From assembly GCA_958295745.1 (NCBI GenBank), contig OY282370.1, positions 2,943,244 through 3,007,243 on the forward strand: a stretch of DNA of 64,000 bases. Reading direction: 5' to 3'. Origin of the DNA: an uncultured Acidimicrobiia bacterium (GTDB lineage: Bacteria > Actinomycetota > Acidimicrobiia > Spongiisociales > Spongiisociaceae). A model generated the notes under the pieces. The model saw only the letters and a program-made list of their open reading frames with translations. It was not told where the DNA came from and ran no database searches. Below, piece after piece: positions 17,925 to 26,440 of the stretch. Each line of letters begins with the position of its first letter. Within the stretch, counting starts at the first letter, position 1. Position numbers and translations under genes: made by a program.

Positions 17925-18667
17925 GACAGGCGGCAACGACGCGGGATCGGGTGCGGTACGGGAGCTCGGTCATCGAATACGAGATACGCCGCAGCCCGCG
18001 CCGCCGCAAGAGCATCCAGGTGGCGGTGGACGGGGGCGGGGTGAAGGTGTCCGCCCCGGTGGACGTGACCGACGACTACCTGCGGGCGTTCGTCCGGCGG
18101 CGGGCCGACTGGATCATCCGACACTCCACGCCGGAGACGCTCGCCGCGGCGCCGAAGCGGTTCGTGAGCGGGGAGACCCTTCCTTACCTGGGGCGCAACG
18201 TGCGGATGATCGTATCGGAGGCGGGGGAGGGGGCACGGTCGCCGCAGGTGCGGTTCGACCATTGGCGGTTCCTGATCACGGCGCCCGCCGGGATGGAAGG
18301 GGACGAGCGCACCGAGCGGGTGCGCAAGGCGGTGATCGCCTGGTACCGGGGGAGGGCGGAGGTTCGGGTGCCGCAGACGGTGGAACGCTGGGGGCCGGCG
18401 TTCGGCCGGGACCCGGGGTCGAAGGTGCTGATCCGCGACCAGCGCAAACGTTGGGCCAGCTGCGCCCCCGACGGCACCCTGCGCTTCAACTGGAGGGTGG
18501 TGATGCTGCCCCCCGCCCTGCTGGAATACATCGTGGTGCACGAGCTGGCCCACCTGAGCGTCAAGAACCATTCCCCCGACTTCTGGAACCTGGTGGCCCA
18601 GGCCCTCCCCGACGCCCAGACCCGCCGCCGCCGACTCAGAGAAACCGGCCCCCACCTGCCCTTATGA
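17921..18667 (+). CDS. YgjP/DUF45-like metallopeptidase
   Basis: A 248-residue protein of the YgjP/DUF45 (SprT-like) group. It shows the N-terminal IRRSPRRRKSIQVAV strand pattern, IRDQRKRWASC, and the zinc site HELAH at residues 207-211 with His217 in KNHSPDFW. It is predicted to be a soluble zinc peptidase. Its start overlaps the hsdR stop (ATGA), so it is produced with the restriction subunit. This pairing recurs in bacteria, but the substrate is unknown; processing or turnover of HsdR is one idea. Confidence 0.85.
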   Translation: MRQAATTRDRVRYGSSVIEYEIRRSPRRRKSIQVAVDGGGVKVSAPVDVTDDYLRAFVRRRADWIIRHSTPETLAAAPKRFVSGETLPYLGRNVRMIVSEAGEGARSPQVRFDHWRFLITAPAGMEGDERTERVRKAVIAWYRGRAEVRVPQTVERWGPAFGRDPGSKVLIRDQRKRWASCAPDGTLRFNWRVVMLPPALLEYIVVHELAHLSVKNHSPDFWNLVAQALPDAQTRRRRLRETGPHLPL

Positions 18668-18835
18668 CCCGCGTCGACCGAAGCGCGGACTGAGGATTCA
18701 GCGTTCTGTACGCCCCGGTTTCGATCCTATAGTGAGAGCGGGAAAAAAATCTCCGGCTCACGGTTGCGACGGCGGCGGTACCTAGATAATTTGCCTTGGG
18801 GTACGCTTCTGTAAGAACCGGAAAGGCAGACCGAT

Positions 18836-19555
18836 TTGACCGTTGCCGCCAAGACCGACCGGGACATTCTACGCCTCTTCATAGAGTCCGTCTCCGTCGT
18901 GGGGGTGCTCACCCTGGCGGACACCCGCTGGTTCCCCGAGGGCGGCGGCGAGGACATAGCGGCGCCACCCGGCGGTGCTCACGGAGAGTTCGTCGTGACG
19001 GCCCGGTTCCCCGGCCGCGGCGAACCACCACCGCCGCACCTCGTCAGGCGCAGCGGGCGGCGGTTTGGCATGTCGCTCGAAGACCGTCTCGTCACGAACA
19101 TGTTCGAGGAGTTAGTGGGATCCCGCAGGGTGCTGCGCCCGCGGAAGGGCGGCTTGTCCGATCCGGCGGTTTTCCAGTTCCCCTATCCCAAGCTGTACAA
19201 GGCGGCCGGGGTCGGCGGAAGGAGGGGGGTGTGGGTGATGACCCCGATGGCGTGGGGAAAATGCCAACACCAATACCACGATCTGATCGAGAAAGGCCGC
19301 CGTAGGAGCCTGCTCGACGACGAAATGCACATCCTCGGCGGCGAACCGCTCTTCGTCCGGTGGTTGAACGGCGAAGCGCTGGGGGTACTGTACGGCGACT
19401 TCCGGAGGGGACTGACGGTCGCAGTTACGGAAACGCCCGAGCCGGACCCTTCGGACATAGACGCTCACTTGTTCGAAGACCCGGACATGCTGCGCCTGCA
19501 CGTGAAAGTACAGTGGGCGGTGGCCGACACCGACCGTTTCGTCTGCTGGGAATGA
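18836..19555 (+). CDS. hypothetical soluble protein, coupled to a membrane partner
   Basis: A 239-residue protein I do not recognise. It begins AAKTDRDILRLFIESVSVVGVL, has a Pro-rich loop (GRGEPPPPHLVRR) and several aromatic strands (VWVMTPMAWGKC, EPLFVRWLNGEALGVLYGDF); there is no signal peptide or membrane helix. Start is TTG 18836 behind GGAAAGGCAGA. The next gene overlaps it by 4 bases, so the two form one unit, lying between the R-M island and uvrC. A new domain, possibly defence-linked by position only, cannot be excluded. Confidence 0.65.
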   Translation: MTVAAKTDRDILRLFIESVSVVGVLTLADTRWFPEGGGEDIAAPPGGAHGEFVVTARFPGRGEPPPPHLVRRSGRRFGMSLEDRLVTNMFEELVGSRRVLRPRKGGLSDPAVFQFPYPKLYKAAGVGGRRGVWVMTPMAWGKCQHQYHDLIEKGRRRSLLDDEMHILGGEPLFVRWLNGEALGVLYGDFRRGLTVAVTETPEPDPSDIDAHLFEDPDMLRLHVKVQWAVADTDRFVCWE

Positions 19556-20127
19556 GCCTCACGATCCCCGCCCTGATGGGGGTGACCGCAACCATGTGCA
19601 GCATGGTCGGGGGCTTCTTGTTGTTACGGCATACCCGGATAACCGGTCAGATCGAAGAATCAAGACGCCGCGAATTTCTATACCGCGCCGAGCAGAAAGC
19701 AATTCGTCAGTCGTCCGAAGAAATCAGAGAGGACCTGGCGTTCTATTATCCGGGGGCAGTGGAGCAGCTCCGGCGGGCAGACGAGCGGCTCCGAATACTG
19801 GCCGGTATGAAAGATGTGGAAGGAGTCCTCGTTTCCCGCCTGTCCGCAAGTCGCGGCAGCCTGCGGCGGGCCGTCGTCTCGTGGGGGGCGATGCTGGCGG
19901 TCGGGGTGGCCGCGCCGGCGGCCGCCGTTGGCCTCTTCGGATGGAAGGTGTCCGGCCACGCGTTGGGGTCCGCCCACCTAGTCGTGGTAGGAGCGATGTT
20001 GCTTTCGATAGTGTCTGTCCTGAAGCCGCCCAGAGCAGAGAGCAGCTCGAACGAACCGGCCGAGGCCGGACAGGAGATTGCGGATGCCGGAGACGCGCTC
20101 AGCGGTGAACAAGCCGGCCGGGATTAA
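19552..20127 (+). CDS. hypothetical three-helix membrane protein
   Basis: A 191-residue protein with a membrane segment at about 3-25, a charged helical, probably coiled, region at 30-85 (RRREFLYRAEQKAIRQSSEEIREDL, broken by Pro), two further hydrophobic segments at about 107-130 and 140-157, and an acidic tail. The ATG at 19552 lies in an ATGA overlap with the preceding gene. Architecture resembles membrane effectors or small scaffold proteins, but no family is recognised. Confidence 0.65.
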   Translation: MSLTIPALMGVTATMCSMVGGFLLLRHTRITGQIEESRRREFLYRAEQKAIRQSSEEIREDLAFYYPGAVEQLRRADERLRILAGMKDVEGVLVSRLSASRGSLRRAVVSWGAMLAVGVAAPAAAVGLFGWKVSGHALGSAHLVVVGAMLLSIVSVLKPPRAESSSNEPAEAGQEIADAGDALSGEQAGRD

Positions 20128-20151
20128 CCCGTCCGCAGCAAGCGGAACGAC

Positions 20152-21987
20152 ATGAAGCGGCCTGCTTCCGCCGAGATACCCGACGCCCCCGGCGCCTACC
20201 TGTTCAGGGACGCGCACGGGCAGGTGACCTACGTGGGCAAGGCCAAGTCGCTGCGCAAGCGGGTGGTCACCTACTTCAACAAGGACCTGGCGCCCCGCAC
20301 CCGGGCGATGGTGGAGGCCTCCGACCGGGTGGAATGGATCGTGGTGGACAGCGAGGTGGCCGCCCTGTTCCTCGAATACGGGCTGATCAAGGAGCATCTG
20401 CCCCGCTTCAATATCCGCCTGCGGGACGACAAGAGCTACCCCTACCTGGCCATCACCCGCTTCGACGAGTGGCCCAGGGCGAGGGTCATGCGGGGGGCCA
20501 AGAAGCCGGGCGTCCAGTACTTCGGCCCCTACGCCCACGCCTACGCCATCCGCAACACCCTCGACCTGCTTCTCAAATCCCTTCCGATACGCACCTGCTC
20601 GGACACCGTGTTCCGCCGCCACCAGCTCAAGGACCGCCCGTGCATCGAATACGAGATAGAACGGTGTTCGGCGCCCTGCGTGGGCTACGTCGACCCCGTC
20701 ACCTACGCCGAGCACGTCGACGGCTTGGCGCAGGTGCTGACCGGGAGCGCCGACGACCTGATCTCCCGCCTCGAAGGTCGGATGCGGGAGGCCTCCGACC
20801 GGCTGGAGTACGAACGGGCGGCCCGCATCCGGGACCACATCCGCGACGTGCGCAAGGCGGTGGCCCGCCAGGAGGTGGTCAGCGACCGGCCCGAGGACTT
20901 CGACCTGATCGCCATGGACGGCGACGACCTGGAGACCTCCGTGCTGGTGCTCAAGGTGCGGAACGGCCGGGTGGTCGGGCGCCTGGGGTCGATCATCGAC
21001 AAGGTGGAGGACGTGACGCCGGGCCGGATCATGGCCGCCGTGCTGCGGGACCTCTACGGCGAGGCCTCGCCGTCGCCGCCTCCGCTCGTCCTGGTGGAAG
21101 CCCAGCCGCCGGAGGACGAACCCTGGTCGGATCTCCTGTCGCGGCGGCGGGGATCCCGGGTGGTGATCAGGACGCCCCGGAGGGGTCCCAAGCGCCGCCT
21201 CATGCAGACCGCCAAGACCAACGCCGCCGAGGCGTTCGTGCGCCACCGGATGCGGCGCCGTTCCGACCACAACGCCCGGGCCAGGGATCTGCGGAGCCTC
21301 CAGACGGTACTGACCCTCCCCGAACCGCCCCTGCGGATCGAGGCCTACGACATCTCGACCATCCAGGGGCGGCACACGGTCGGGTCGATGGTGGTGCTGG
21401 AGGACGGCCTTCCCCGCCGCAGCCACTACCGGCGGTTCCGCATCCGCAAGGTGGAAGGCCAGGACGACTTCGCGTCGATGGAGGAGGTGGTCCGCCGCCG
21501 CTTCACCGCCTACCTGGCCGACCTCGACAAGCCGGCCTCCGAGCGCGGCAAGTTCTCCTACCCGCCCTCGCTGGTGCTGATCGACGGGGGGCCGGGCCAG
21601 ATCGGGCGGGCGGTGGAGGTGCTAGACCATCTCGACCTGGACATCCCGGTGGCGGGGCTGGCCAAGCGCATGGAGGAGGTGTACGTGCCGGGGCAGCCCG
21701 AGCCGATCGTGATCCCCCGTGACCAACCCGCCCTCCATCTACTCCAGCGGGTGAGGGACGAGGCCCACCGTTTCGCGTTGATGTACCACCGGCAGATCCG
21801 GGGCAAGCGGATGATCGACTCGATCCTCGACGATGTGGACGGGATCGGACCGGCCCGCAAGAAGGCCCTCATCAGGGAGTTCGGATCGGTGAAGCAGCTG
21901 CGGAAGGCCGACGTCGACCGCCTGGCCGGGGTGGTGCCGCTCAGGGTGGCCGAGAACCTCTACGATACGCTGCATGGCAGAGCCTGA
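20152..21987 (+). CDS. uvrC: UvrC excinuclease subunit C
   Basis: UvrC makes both incisions around UvrB-bound lesions in nucleotide excision repair. The 611-residue product has the GIY-YIG domain (PGAYLFRDAHG ... TYVGKAKSLRKRV, about 12-95), a CxxxC region (CIEYEIERCSAPC), a UVR helix pair (YERAARIRDHI), the RNase-H-like nuclease (EAYDISTIQG, DGGPGQ) and C-terminal helix-hairpin-helix motifs (VDGIGPARKKALIREFGS). Full length. Its last 14 bases overlap rapZ. Confidence 0.97.
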   Translation: MKRPASAEIPDAPGAYLFRDAHGQVTYVGKAKSLRKRVVTYFNKDLAPRTRAMVEASDRVEWIVVDSEVAALFLEYGLIKEHLPRFNIRLRDDKSYPYLAITRFDEWPRARVMRGAKKPGVQYFGPYAHAYAIRNTLDLLLKSLPIRTCSDTVFRRHQLKDRPCIEYEIERCSAPCVGYVDPVTYAEHVDGLAQVLTGSADDLISRLEGRMREASDRLEYERAARIRDHIRDVRKAVARQEVVSDRPEDFDLIAMDGDDLETSVLVLKVRNGRVVGRLGSIIDKVEDVTPGRIMAAVLRDLYGEASPSPPPLVLVEAQPPEDEPWSDLLSRRRGSRVVIRTPRRGPKRRLMQTAKTNAAEAFVRHRMRRRSDHNARARDLRSLQTVLTLPEPPLRIEAYDISTIQGRHTVGSMVVLEDGLPRRSHYRRFRIRKVEGQDDFASMEEVVRRRFTAYLADLDKPASERGKFSYPPSLVLIDGGPGQIGRAVEVLDHLDLDIPVAGLAKRMEEVYVPGQPEPIVIPRDQPALHLLQRVRDEAHRFALMYHRQIRGKRMIDSILDDVDGIGPARKKALIREFGSVKQLRKADVDRLAGVVPLRVAENLYDTLHGRA

Positions 21988-22870
21988 AGCCCCGCCGGGC
22001 CCATCCGCGGGAGGCGGCACCCGGTTGCTGGTGCTGACCGGCCTCTCGGGGGCGGGGCGTTCCACCGGCGCCAAAGTCCTCGAAGACCTCGGCTTCTACG
22101 TGATCGACAACCTGCCGCCCGATCTGCTGCGCCGGGCGGTGGAGCAGCACGGCCTGAGGGACGGAAGCCGCCATCTGGCGGTGGTGCTGGACAGCCGGGG
22201 CGGGTTTCCGCTCGACGAGCTGGAGACCCACATCGGAGAGCTGGAGCAGGCGGGCGTCCGGGTGACCCTGGTGTTCCTCGACGCCGACGACGACGTGCTC
22301 ATCCGCCGCTACGAGGAGCACCGCCGGCCGCACCCCCTGGGCCTGGAAACCCTGGCCGAGTCCATCGCCGCCGAGCGGGAGCTGATGGCCGACCTGAGGG
22401 TGCGGGCCGACATGTACGTGAACACCAGCGAGACACACGTCCACCAGCTTCGCGCCTGGTTCTCCCAACACCTGTCCGCCCTGGTCGGGGAGCATTCCAT
22501 GTATCTGACGGTCAAGTCGTTCGGGTTCAAGAGGGGCGCCCCCCGGGACGTGGATCTGATGTTCGACGTGCGTTTCCTGCCCAACCCGCACTGGGTGCCC
22601 GAGCTGCGCCCGCTGACCGGCCGGGATGCGGCGGTCCGCCGGCATGTGCTTTCCGACGGGGACGCGGCCGGGTTCCTCGACCGGGTGTACGACATGCTCT
22701 CCTTCCTGATTCCCCGTTACCGCACGGAGGGCAAGTCGTATGTGAGCATCGGCATCGGATGCACGGGGGGCTGGCACCGCTCGGTCGCCCTAGCCGAGGA
22801 GGTGGGGGACTGGCTGTCCGAACAGGGATACCGCGCCGCGGTCCGCCACCGGGATATAGGAGGTTCCTGA
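21974..22870 (+). CDS. rapZ: RapZ/YvcJ-family nucleotide-binding protein
   Basis: A 298-residue P-loop protein of the RapZ/YvcJ family, which binds RNA or nucleotide-sugar ligands and controls amino-sugar metabolism in model species. It has Walker A GLSGAGRST near residue 20, YVIDNLPPDLL, and the conserved C-terminal IGCTGGWHRSVALAE. It overlaps uvrC by 14 bases, as in many actinobacteria. There yvcK, whiA and gap normally follow; here none is present and pgk comes after a 299-base gap. Confidence 0.93.
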   Translation: MAEPEAPPGPSAGGGTRLLVLTGLSGAGRSTGAKVLEDLGFYVIDNLPPDLLRRAVEQHGLRDGSRHLAVVLDSRGGFPLDELETHIGELEQAGVRVTLVFLDADDDVLIRRYEEHRRPHPLGLETLAESIAAERELMADLRVRADMYVNTSETHVHQLRAWFSQHLSALVGEHSMYLTVKSFGFKRGAPRDVDLMFDVRFLPNPHWVPELRPLTGRDAAVRRHVLSDGDAAGFLDRVYDMLSFLIPRYRTEGKSYVSIGIGCTGGWHRSVALAEEVGDWLSEQGYRAAVRHRDIGGS

Positions 22871-22879
22871 GCGATGGCG

Positions 22880-23062
22880 GCCGAACCGGAACACCGCCGA
22901 TTTTCGCGTTCTCCGCCCCCGGCGCCCACCCTCGCGGGCCCTCCCCCACCGCCACCACCTTGGTCTGAGCGCGGCCCGTCCTTTCGAAGGGGTCGGCTTC
23001 CCGCAATATGTTCCCTCGCGCGGTCCGAACGGCGCCCGAAACGGACCGGTGGTGCTTCGGTA
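22880..23062 (-). ncRNA. candidate structured RNA, copy A
   Basis: On the minus strand this region is related to copy B (37,585-37,800, plus strand). Shared in order: GGGGGTTG, a promoter, a hairpin, and the identical 24-base motif at 22934-22957, followed by a GGGGGCGG block. The first hairpin is CGGTCCG (23048-23042) with CGGACCG (23027-23021) and a 14-base loop; copy B has a different but equally perfect 7-bp stem at the same spacing, which is covariation. A second GC-rich hairpin is possible. The 3' end is unclear. No protein of this region is supported. An alternative is a small mobile element carrying its own promoter. Confidence 0.45.
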
Positions 23063-23068
23063 TCTATC

Positions 23069-23097
23069 TTTATACAGCACACCTGTGACAGAAACAA
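23069..23097 (-). promoter_or_regulatory. promoter of candidate RNA copy A
   Basis: Reading the minus strand: TTGTTT (23097-23092), a 17-base spacer, TATAAA (23074-23069). The surroundings align with the promoter of copy B at 37551-37578, including GGGGGTTG at the -35, TGTCAC in the spacer and ATACC after the -10. The spacer lengths differ by one base, which fits a promoter better than a coding sequence. Confidence 0.55.
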
Positions 23098-23169
23098 CCC
23101 CCTTGTCGGAGGAACGCGAAAGAAAATCGGGGGATCGCTCGGCACACTCCTGAAAGACAGGGGGCGAGG

Positions 23170-24363
23170 ATGAAGCGGAGTCGGGCCTTCTTGACACTGG
23201 ACGACGTGTCGGTGGACGGCCGCCGGGTGCTGGTGCGGTCCGACCTGAACGTTCCCCTCCGGGGCGGGGAAGTGGCCGACGACTTCCGGATCAGGGCCGC
23301 CGCCCCCGCCATCCGGCGCCTCCGGGATGCGGGCGCCGCCGTCGTCGTGTGCAGCCATCTGGGTCGTCCGGGCGGACGGATCGACGACAGTTTGCGCTTG
23401 GCCCCGGCGGCGGCCGCCCTGGCCGAGATAGGGGGTTTCCCGGTGGAGGCCGCCACGGACGTTGTCGGGCCCGACGCGGCCCGCCTAGTGGAAGCGGCCC
23501 GGCCCGGTGAGGTGATCTTGCTGGAGAACACCCGGTTCCATCCGGGGGAAACCGCCGACGACCCGGAGCTGGCGGCGGCCCTGGCGGGCGGGATGGACCT
23601 GTTCGTGATGGACGCCTTCGGTTCCGCCCACCGGGCCCACGCCTCCACCGCCGGGGTGGCCGCCCGCCTGAGGTCGGCGGCCGGACCGCTGCTGGTCGGG
23701 GAGCTGGAGGCCTTCCGGGTGCTGACGGAGGATCCGCCCCGTCCTTTCACGGTGGTGCTGGGCGGGGCCAAGGCGTCGGACAAGCTGCCGCTCATCGAGG
23801 CCCTGCTGCCCCGGGTGGACGCCATGCTGGTGGGAGGCGGCATGTGCTTCAGCCTCTTGGCCGCCCGAGGCGTCGATGTCGGAGCCTCGCCGGTGGAGCC
23901 GGATCGTCTGGACGCCCTGGCGGGGCTGCTGTCGTCGGAGGCGGGGGAGCGGATCGTCCTTCCCGTCGATGTGGTGGCGGCCGACCGGTTCGCCCCCGAC
24001 GCCGACGCCGCCGAGGTGGATGCCGCATCTATCGGAGATGGTCGGATGGGGCTGGATATCGGCCCCCGCACCGCCGAACGGTTCGCCGAGGTGATCGCCA
24101 GATCGGGGTCGGTGTTCTGGAACGGCCCGATGGGTGTGTTCGAATGGGAGCGCTTCCGGGGCGGGACGGCGGCTGTGGCGGCGGCGGCGGCCGGATCGGG
24201 GGCCTTCAGCGTGGCCGGCGGAGGCGACTCGGCGGCGGCCCTGCGGATGCTGGGCAGGGAAGGTGACCTGACCCACCTGTCGACCGGGGGCGGCGCCGGC
24301 CTCGAGCTCCTGGAAGGCCGGGTGCTGCCCGGCGTGGAAGCGCTGGAAAGATGGGCGGCATGA
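23170..24363 (+). CDS. pgk: phosphoglycerate kinase
   Basis: A 397-residue glycolytic enzyme converting 1,3-bisphosphoglycerate and ADP to 3-phosphoglycerate and ATP. Family motifs are all present: RSDLNVPL near residue 23, SHLGRPGG, LLENTRFHPGE, GGAKASDK, FWNGPMGVFE and the nucleotide loop SVAGGGDS near the C-terminus. GGGGCGAGG precedes the ATG. tpiA overlaps by 4 bases and gpmA follows. The usual upstream gap gene is missing from this cluster. Confidence 0.97.
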   Translation: MKRSRAFLTLDDVSVDGRRVLVRSDLNVPLRGGEVADDFRIRAAAPAIRRLRDAGAAVVVCSHLGRPGGRIDDSLRLAPAAAALAEIGGFPVEAATDVVGPDAARLVEAARPGEVILLENTRFHPGETADDPELAAALAGGMDLFVMDAFGSAHRAHASTAGVAARLRSAAGPLLVGELEAFRVLTEDPPRPFTVVLGGAKASDKLPLIEALLPRVDAMLVGGGMCFSLLAARGVDVGASPVEPDRLDALAGLLSSEAGERIVLPVDVVAADRFAPDADAAEVDAASIGDGRMGLDIGPRTAERFAEVIARSGSVFWNGPMGVFEWERFRGGTAAVAAAAAGSGAFSVAGGGDSAAALRMLGREGDLTHLSTGGGAGLELLEGRVLPGVEALERWAA

Positions 24364-25127
24364 ACCGCAAACCGTTGATGGTCGGCAACTGGAAGATGCA
24401 CGGCGCCCACCTCGAAGCCATCCAGCGGGTCCAGAAGCTCAGCTACCTTCTCGACCCCGGTGATTACGACCGGGTCGATGTGGCGGTGGCGCCCCCCTTC
24501 ACCTCGCTGCGTTCGGTCCAGACGGTGATCGAGATGGACCGGCTTCCCATACTGATCGCCGCCCAGAACATGCACTGGGAGGAGGCCGGGGCCTACACGG
24601 GGGAGATATCGGCCCCCATGCTCGCCAAGCTGTCGGTGAGCTACGTGATAGCGGGCCACTCGGAGCGCCGCCGGCTCTTCGGGGAGGACGACCGGACGGT
24701 CAACCGCAAGGTCAAGGCGGCGCTTTCCGCCGGGCTGACCCCCATAGCGGCGGTGGGGGAAACCATCGAGCAACGGGAGGCGGGGGAGGCGGCGCGGGTG
24801 CTGCGCGGCCAGATATCCGGGGCGCTGGCCCGGATTCCGACCGAAGACATCCCCCGGTTGGTGGTCGCCTACGAACCGGTATGGGCGATCGGGACCGGCC
24901 GCCACGCCGATCCTTCCGACGCCCAGGAGACGGCCTCCGCCCTGAGGGAGAGCATCCGCAAGCGGCACGGCAATGCCGCCGACCGGGTGCGCATACTGTA
25001 TGGAGGGTCGATCAACCCGGGTAACGCGGCCGCCCTGATGGCCAAGCGGGACATCGACGGGGGTCTGGTGGGGGGCGCCTCGCTGGACCCGCATACCTTT
25101 GCGTCCTGCGTGCGTTACTGGAAATGA
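24360..25127 (+). CDS. tpiA: triosephosphate isomerase
   Basis: A 255-residue TIM-barrel enzyme interconverting dihydroxyacetone phosphate and glyceraldehyde 3-phosphate. It has GNWKM with the catalytic Lys near the start, the catalytic-His loop VIAGHSERR and the catalytic-Glu loop [11 protein letters not shown], plus YGGSINPGN and GGLVGGASL for phosphate binding. I prefer ATG 24360 ([17 protein letters not shown] overlap with pgk) over ATG 24351. The common Cys before GE is Ala here (IAAVGET), a tolerated change. Confidence 0.96.
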   Translation: MNRKPLMVGNWKMHGAHLEAIQRVQKLSYLLDPGDYDRVDVAVAPPFTSLRSVQTVIEMDRLPILIAAQNMHWEEAGAYTGEISAPMLAKLSVSYVIAGHSERRRLFGEDDRTVNRKVKAALSAGLTPIAAVGETIEQREAGEAARVLRGQISGALARIPTEDIPRLVVAYEPVWAIGTGRHADPSDAQETASALRESIRKRHGNAADRVRILYGGSINPGNAAALMAKRDIDGGLVGGASLDPHTFASCVRYWK

Positions 25128-25165
25128 ATAGTGACAATGATAAAGGAATCCTAGGAGGCGGGGCG

Positions 25166-25918
25166 ATGGATGACGATGTGATCAGGTTGGTGCTGGTGCG
25201 GCACGGCCAGAGCACCTGGAACCTGGAGAACCGTTTCAGCGGCTGGACCGACGTACCGCTGACCGGGCAGGGGCTGGAGGAGGCCGAGGCGGCCGGAGAC
25301 CTGATGGCGGCGGAAGGGTTCGTCTTCGATGTGGTGCATACCTCCGTGCTGAGGCGGGCGGTCAACACGGCCAACGCCGCCCTGGACCGCATGGACCTCC
25401 ACTGGATACCGGTGCGGAGGAGCTGGCGGCTCAACGAGCGCCACTACGGGGCCCTGCAAGGGTTGAACAAGAAGGAGACGGCGGCCCGGCACGGGTTGGA
25501 GCAGGTGTTCCTGTGGCGCCGGAGCTACGACGTCCCGCCTCCGCCCCTCGACCCGGACGACCCCCGCCACCCCCGCTTCGACCCCCGCTACGCGTCCATC
25601 CCGGCCGAGGAGATACCCGGCGCCGAATGCCTGGCCGACGTGGTGGCGAGAACCGTGCCCTACTGGTGCGAAGGCATCGTCCCCGACCTGCGGGCCGGGC
25701 GGCGGGTGCTGGTGGCGGCGCACGGCAACAGCCTGCGCGCCCTGCTCAAATACCTGAAGGGGATCGGAGACGAGGAGATCGCCCGGCTCAACATCCCCAC
25801 CGGAATCCCCCTGGTGGTGGAGCTGGACCGGGAGCTGCGGCACACCGCCGACCGTTACCTGGGCGACCGGGCGGCGGCGGAGGCCGCGGCGGCGGAGGTG
25901 GCCGCCCAGGCCGGGTAG
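25166..25918 (+). CDS. gpmA: 2,3-bisphosphoglycerate-dependent phosphoglycerate mutase
   Basis: A 250-residue dPGM-type mutase interconverting 3- and 2-phosphoglycerate. It shows the phospho-histidine motif [12 protein letters not shown], the substrate loop [17 protein letters not shown], the [12 protein letters not shown] segment and the second histidine in [15 protein letters not shown] 25166 has AGGAGG seven bases upstream; an in-frame ATG at 25124 would add 14 residues and overlap tpiA. The Ala/Glu-rich tail (last ~20 residues) is unusual but harmless. Confidence 0.95.
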   Translation: MDDDVIRLVLVRHGQSTWNLENRFSGWTDVPLTGQGLEEAEAAGDLMAAEGFVFDVVHTSVLRRAVNTANAALDRMDLHWIPVRRSWRLNERHYGALQGLNKKETAARHGLEQVFLWRRSYDVPPPPLDPDDPRHPRFDPRYASIPAEEIPGAECLADVVARTVPYWCEGIVPDLRAGRRVLVAAHGNSLRALLKYLKGIGDEEIARLNIPTGIPLVVELDRELRHTADRYLGDRAAAEAAAAEVAAQAG

Positions 25919-25968
25919 GCGGCCGGGGCGATATCGGGCGCCGGGGCGTGAGAAGGGGCGGATACGGT

Positions 25969-25996
25969 TTGATATTGCGGGCCGGGATGCCATACT
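25969..25996 (+). promoter_or_regulatory. candidate secG promoter
   Basis: TTGATA (25969-25974), a 16-base spacer and CATACT (25991-25996) precede secG by about 34 bases. This suggests secG has its own promoter in addition to read-through from gpmA. Confidence 0.4.
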
Positions 25997-26029
25997 TCGG
26001 GGTAGACGGACCTCACGAAAGGGCGCCGC

Positions 26030-26269
26030 GTGGCCATCGCAACCGCCATCCTCACCATCCTCCACCTCATCATGGCGGTGGGGCTGGTGTTCCTCATCCT
26101 GCTCCACTCGGGCAAGGGCGGCCTCGGCGATCTGTTCGGGGGCGGGATGCAGGCCGGCGGGATGGGCGGCTCTACCCTGGCCGAGCGCAACCTCAACCGC
26201 CTCACGGTGATCGCGGCGGTGGTCTTCGCCATCACCACCGTCACCCTCGCCATCCTCCTCGGGAGCTGA
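26030..26269 (+). CDS. secG: preprotein translocase subunit SecG
   Basis: A 79-residue membrane subunit of the SecYEG channel. Two hydrophobic helices (about 4-25 and 56-76) flank the typical LLHSGKGGLGDLFGGG segment and a Gly-rich cytoplasmic loop ending STLAERNLNRLT. GTG 26030 is the start. Its place after the glycolytic genes is the common actinobacterial order pgk-tpi-secG, here with gpmA in between. Confidence 0.93.
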   Translation: MAIATAILTILHLIMAVGLVFLILLHSGKGGLGDLFGGGMQAGGMGGSTLAERNLNRLTVIAAVVFAITTVTLAILLGS

Positions 26270-26440
26270 CCCGGCCCTCACCTTTGCCTCTTCATCTCGC
26301 CTGATCGGGAACGGCGCGTCGCCGCGGTCGCGGCCCTTCGGAGCTCCCGGTGAGTAGTCTGTGCGAACACCGCTTGGCGAGCAGGCGGATACAGAGGGCA
26401 TCGACAGGCATCGAGTATCGATCTAGAACAGGAGACTGAA

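Noticed and set aside
22874..23173. 99-codon plus-strand frame between rapZ and pgk
   Set aside because: Pro/Arg low-complexity product, no ribosome binding site, and the region is better explained by the inverted RNA element.
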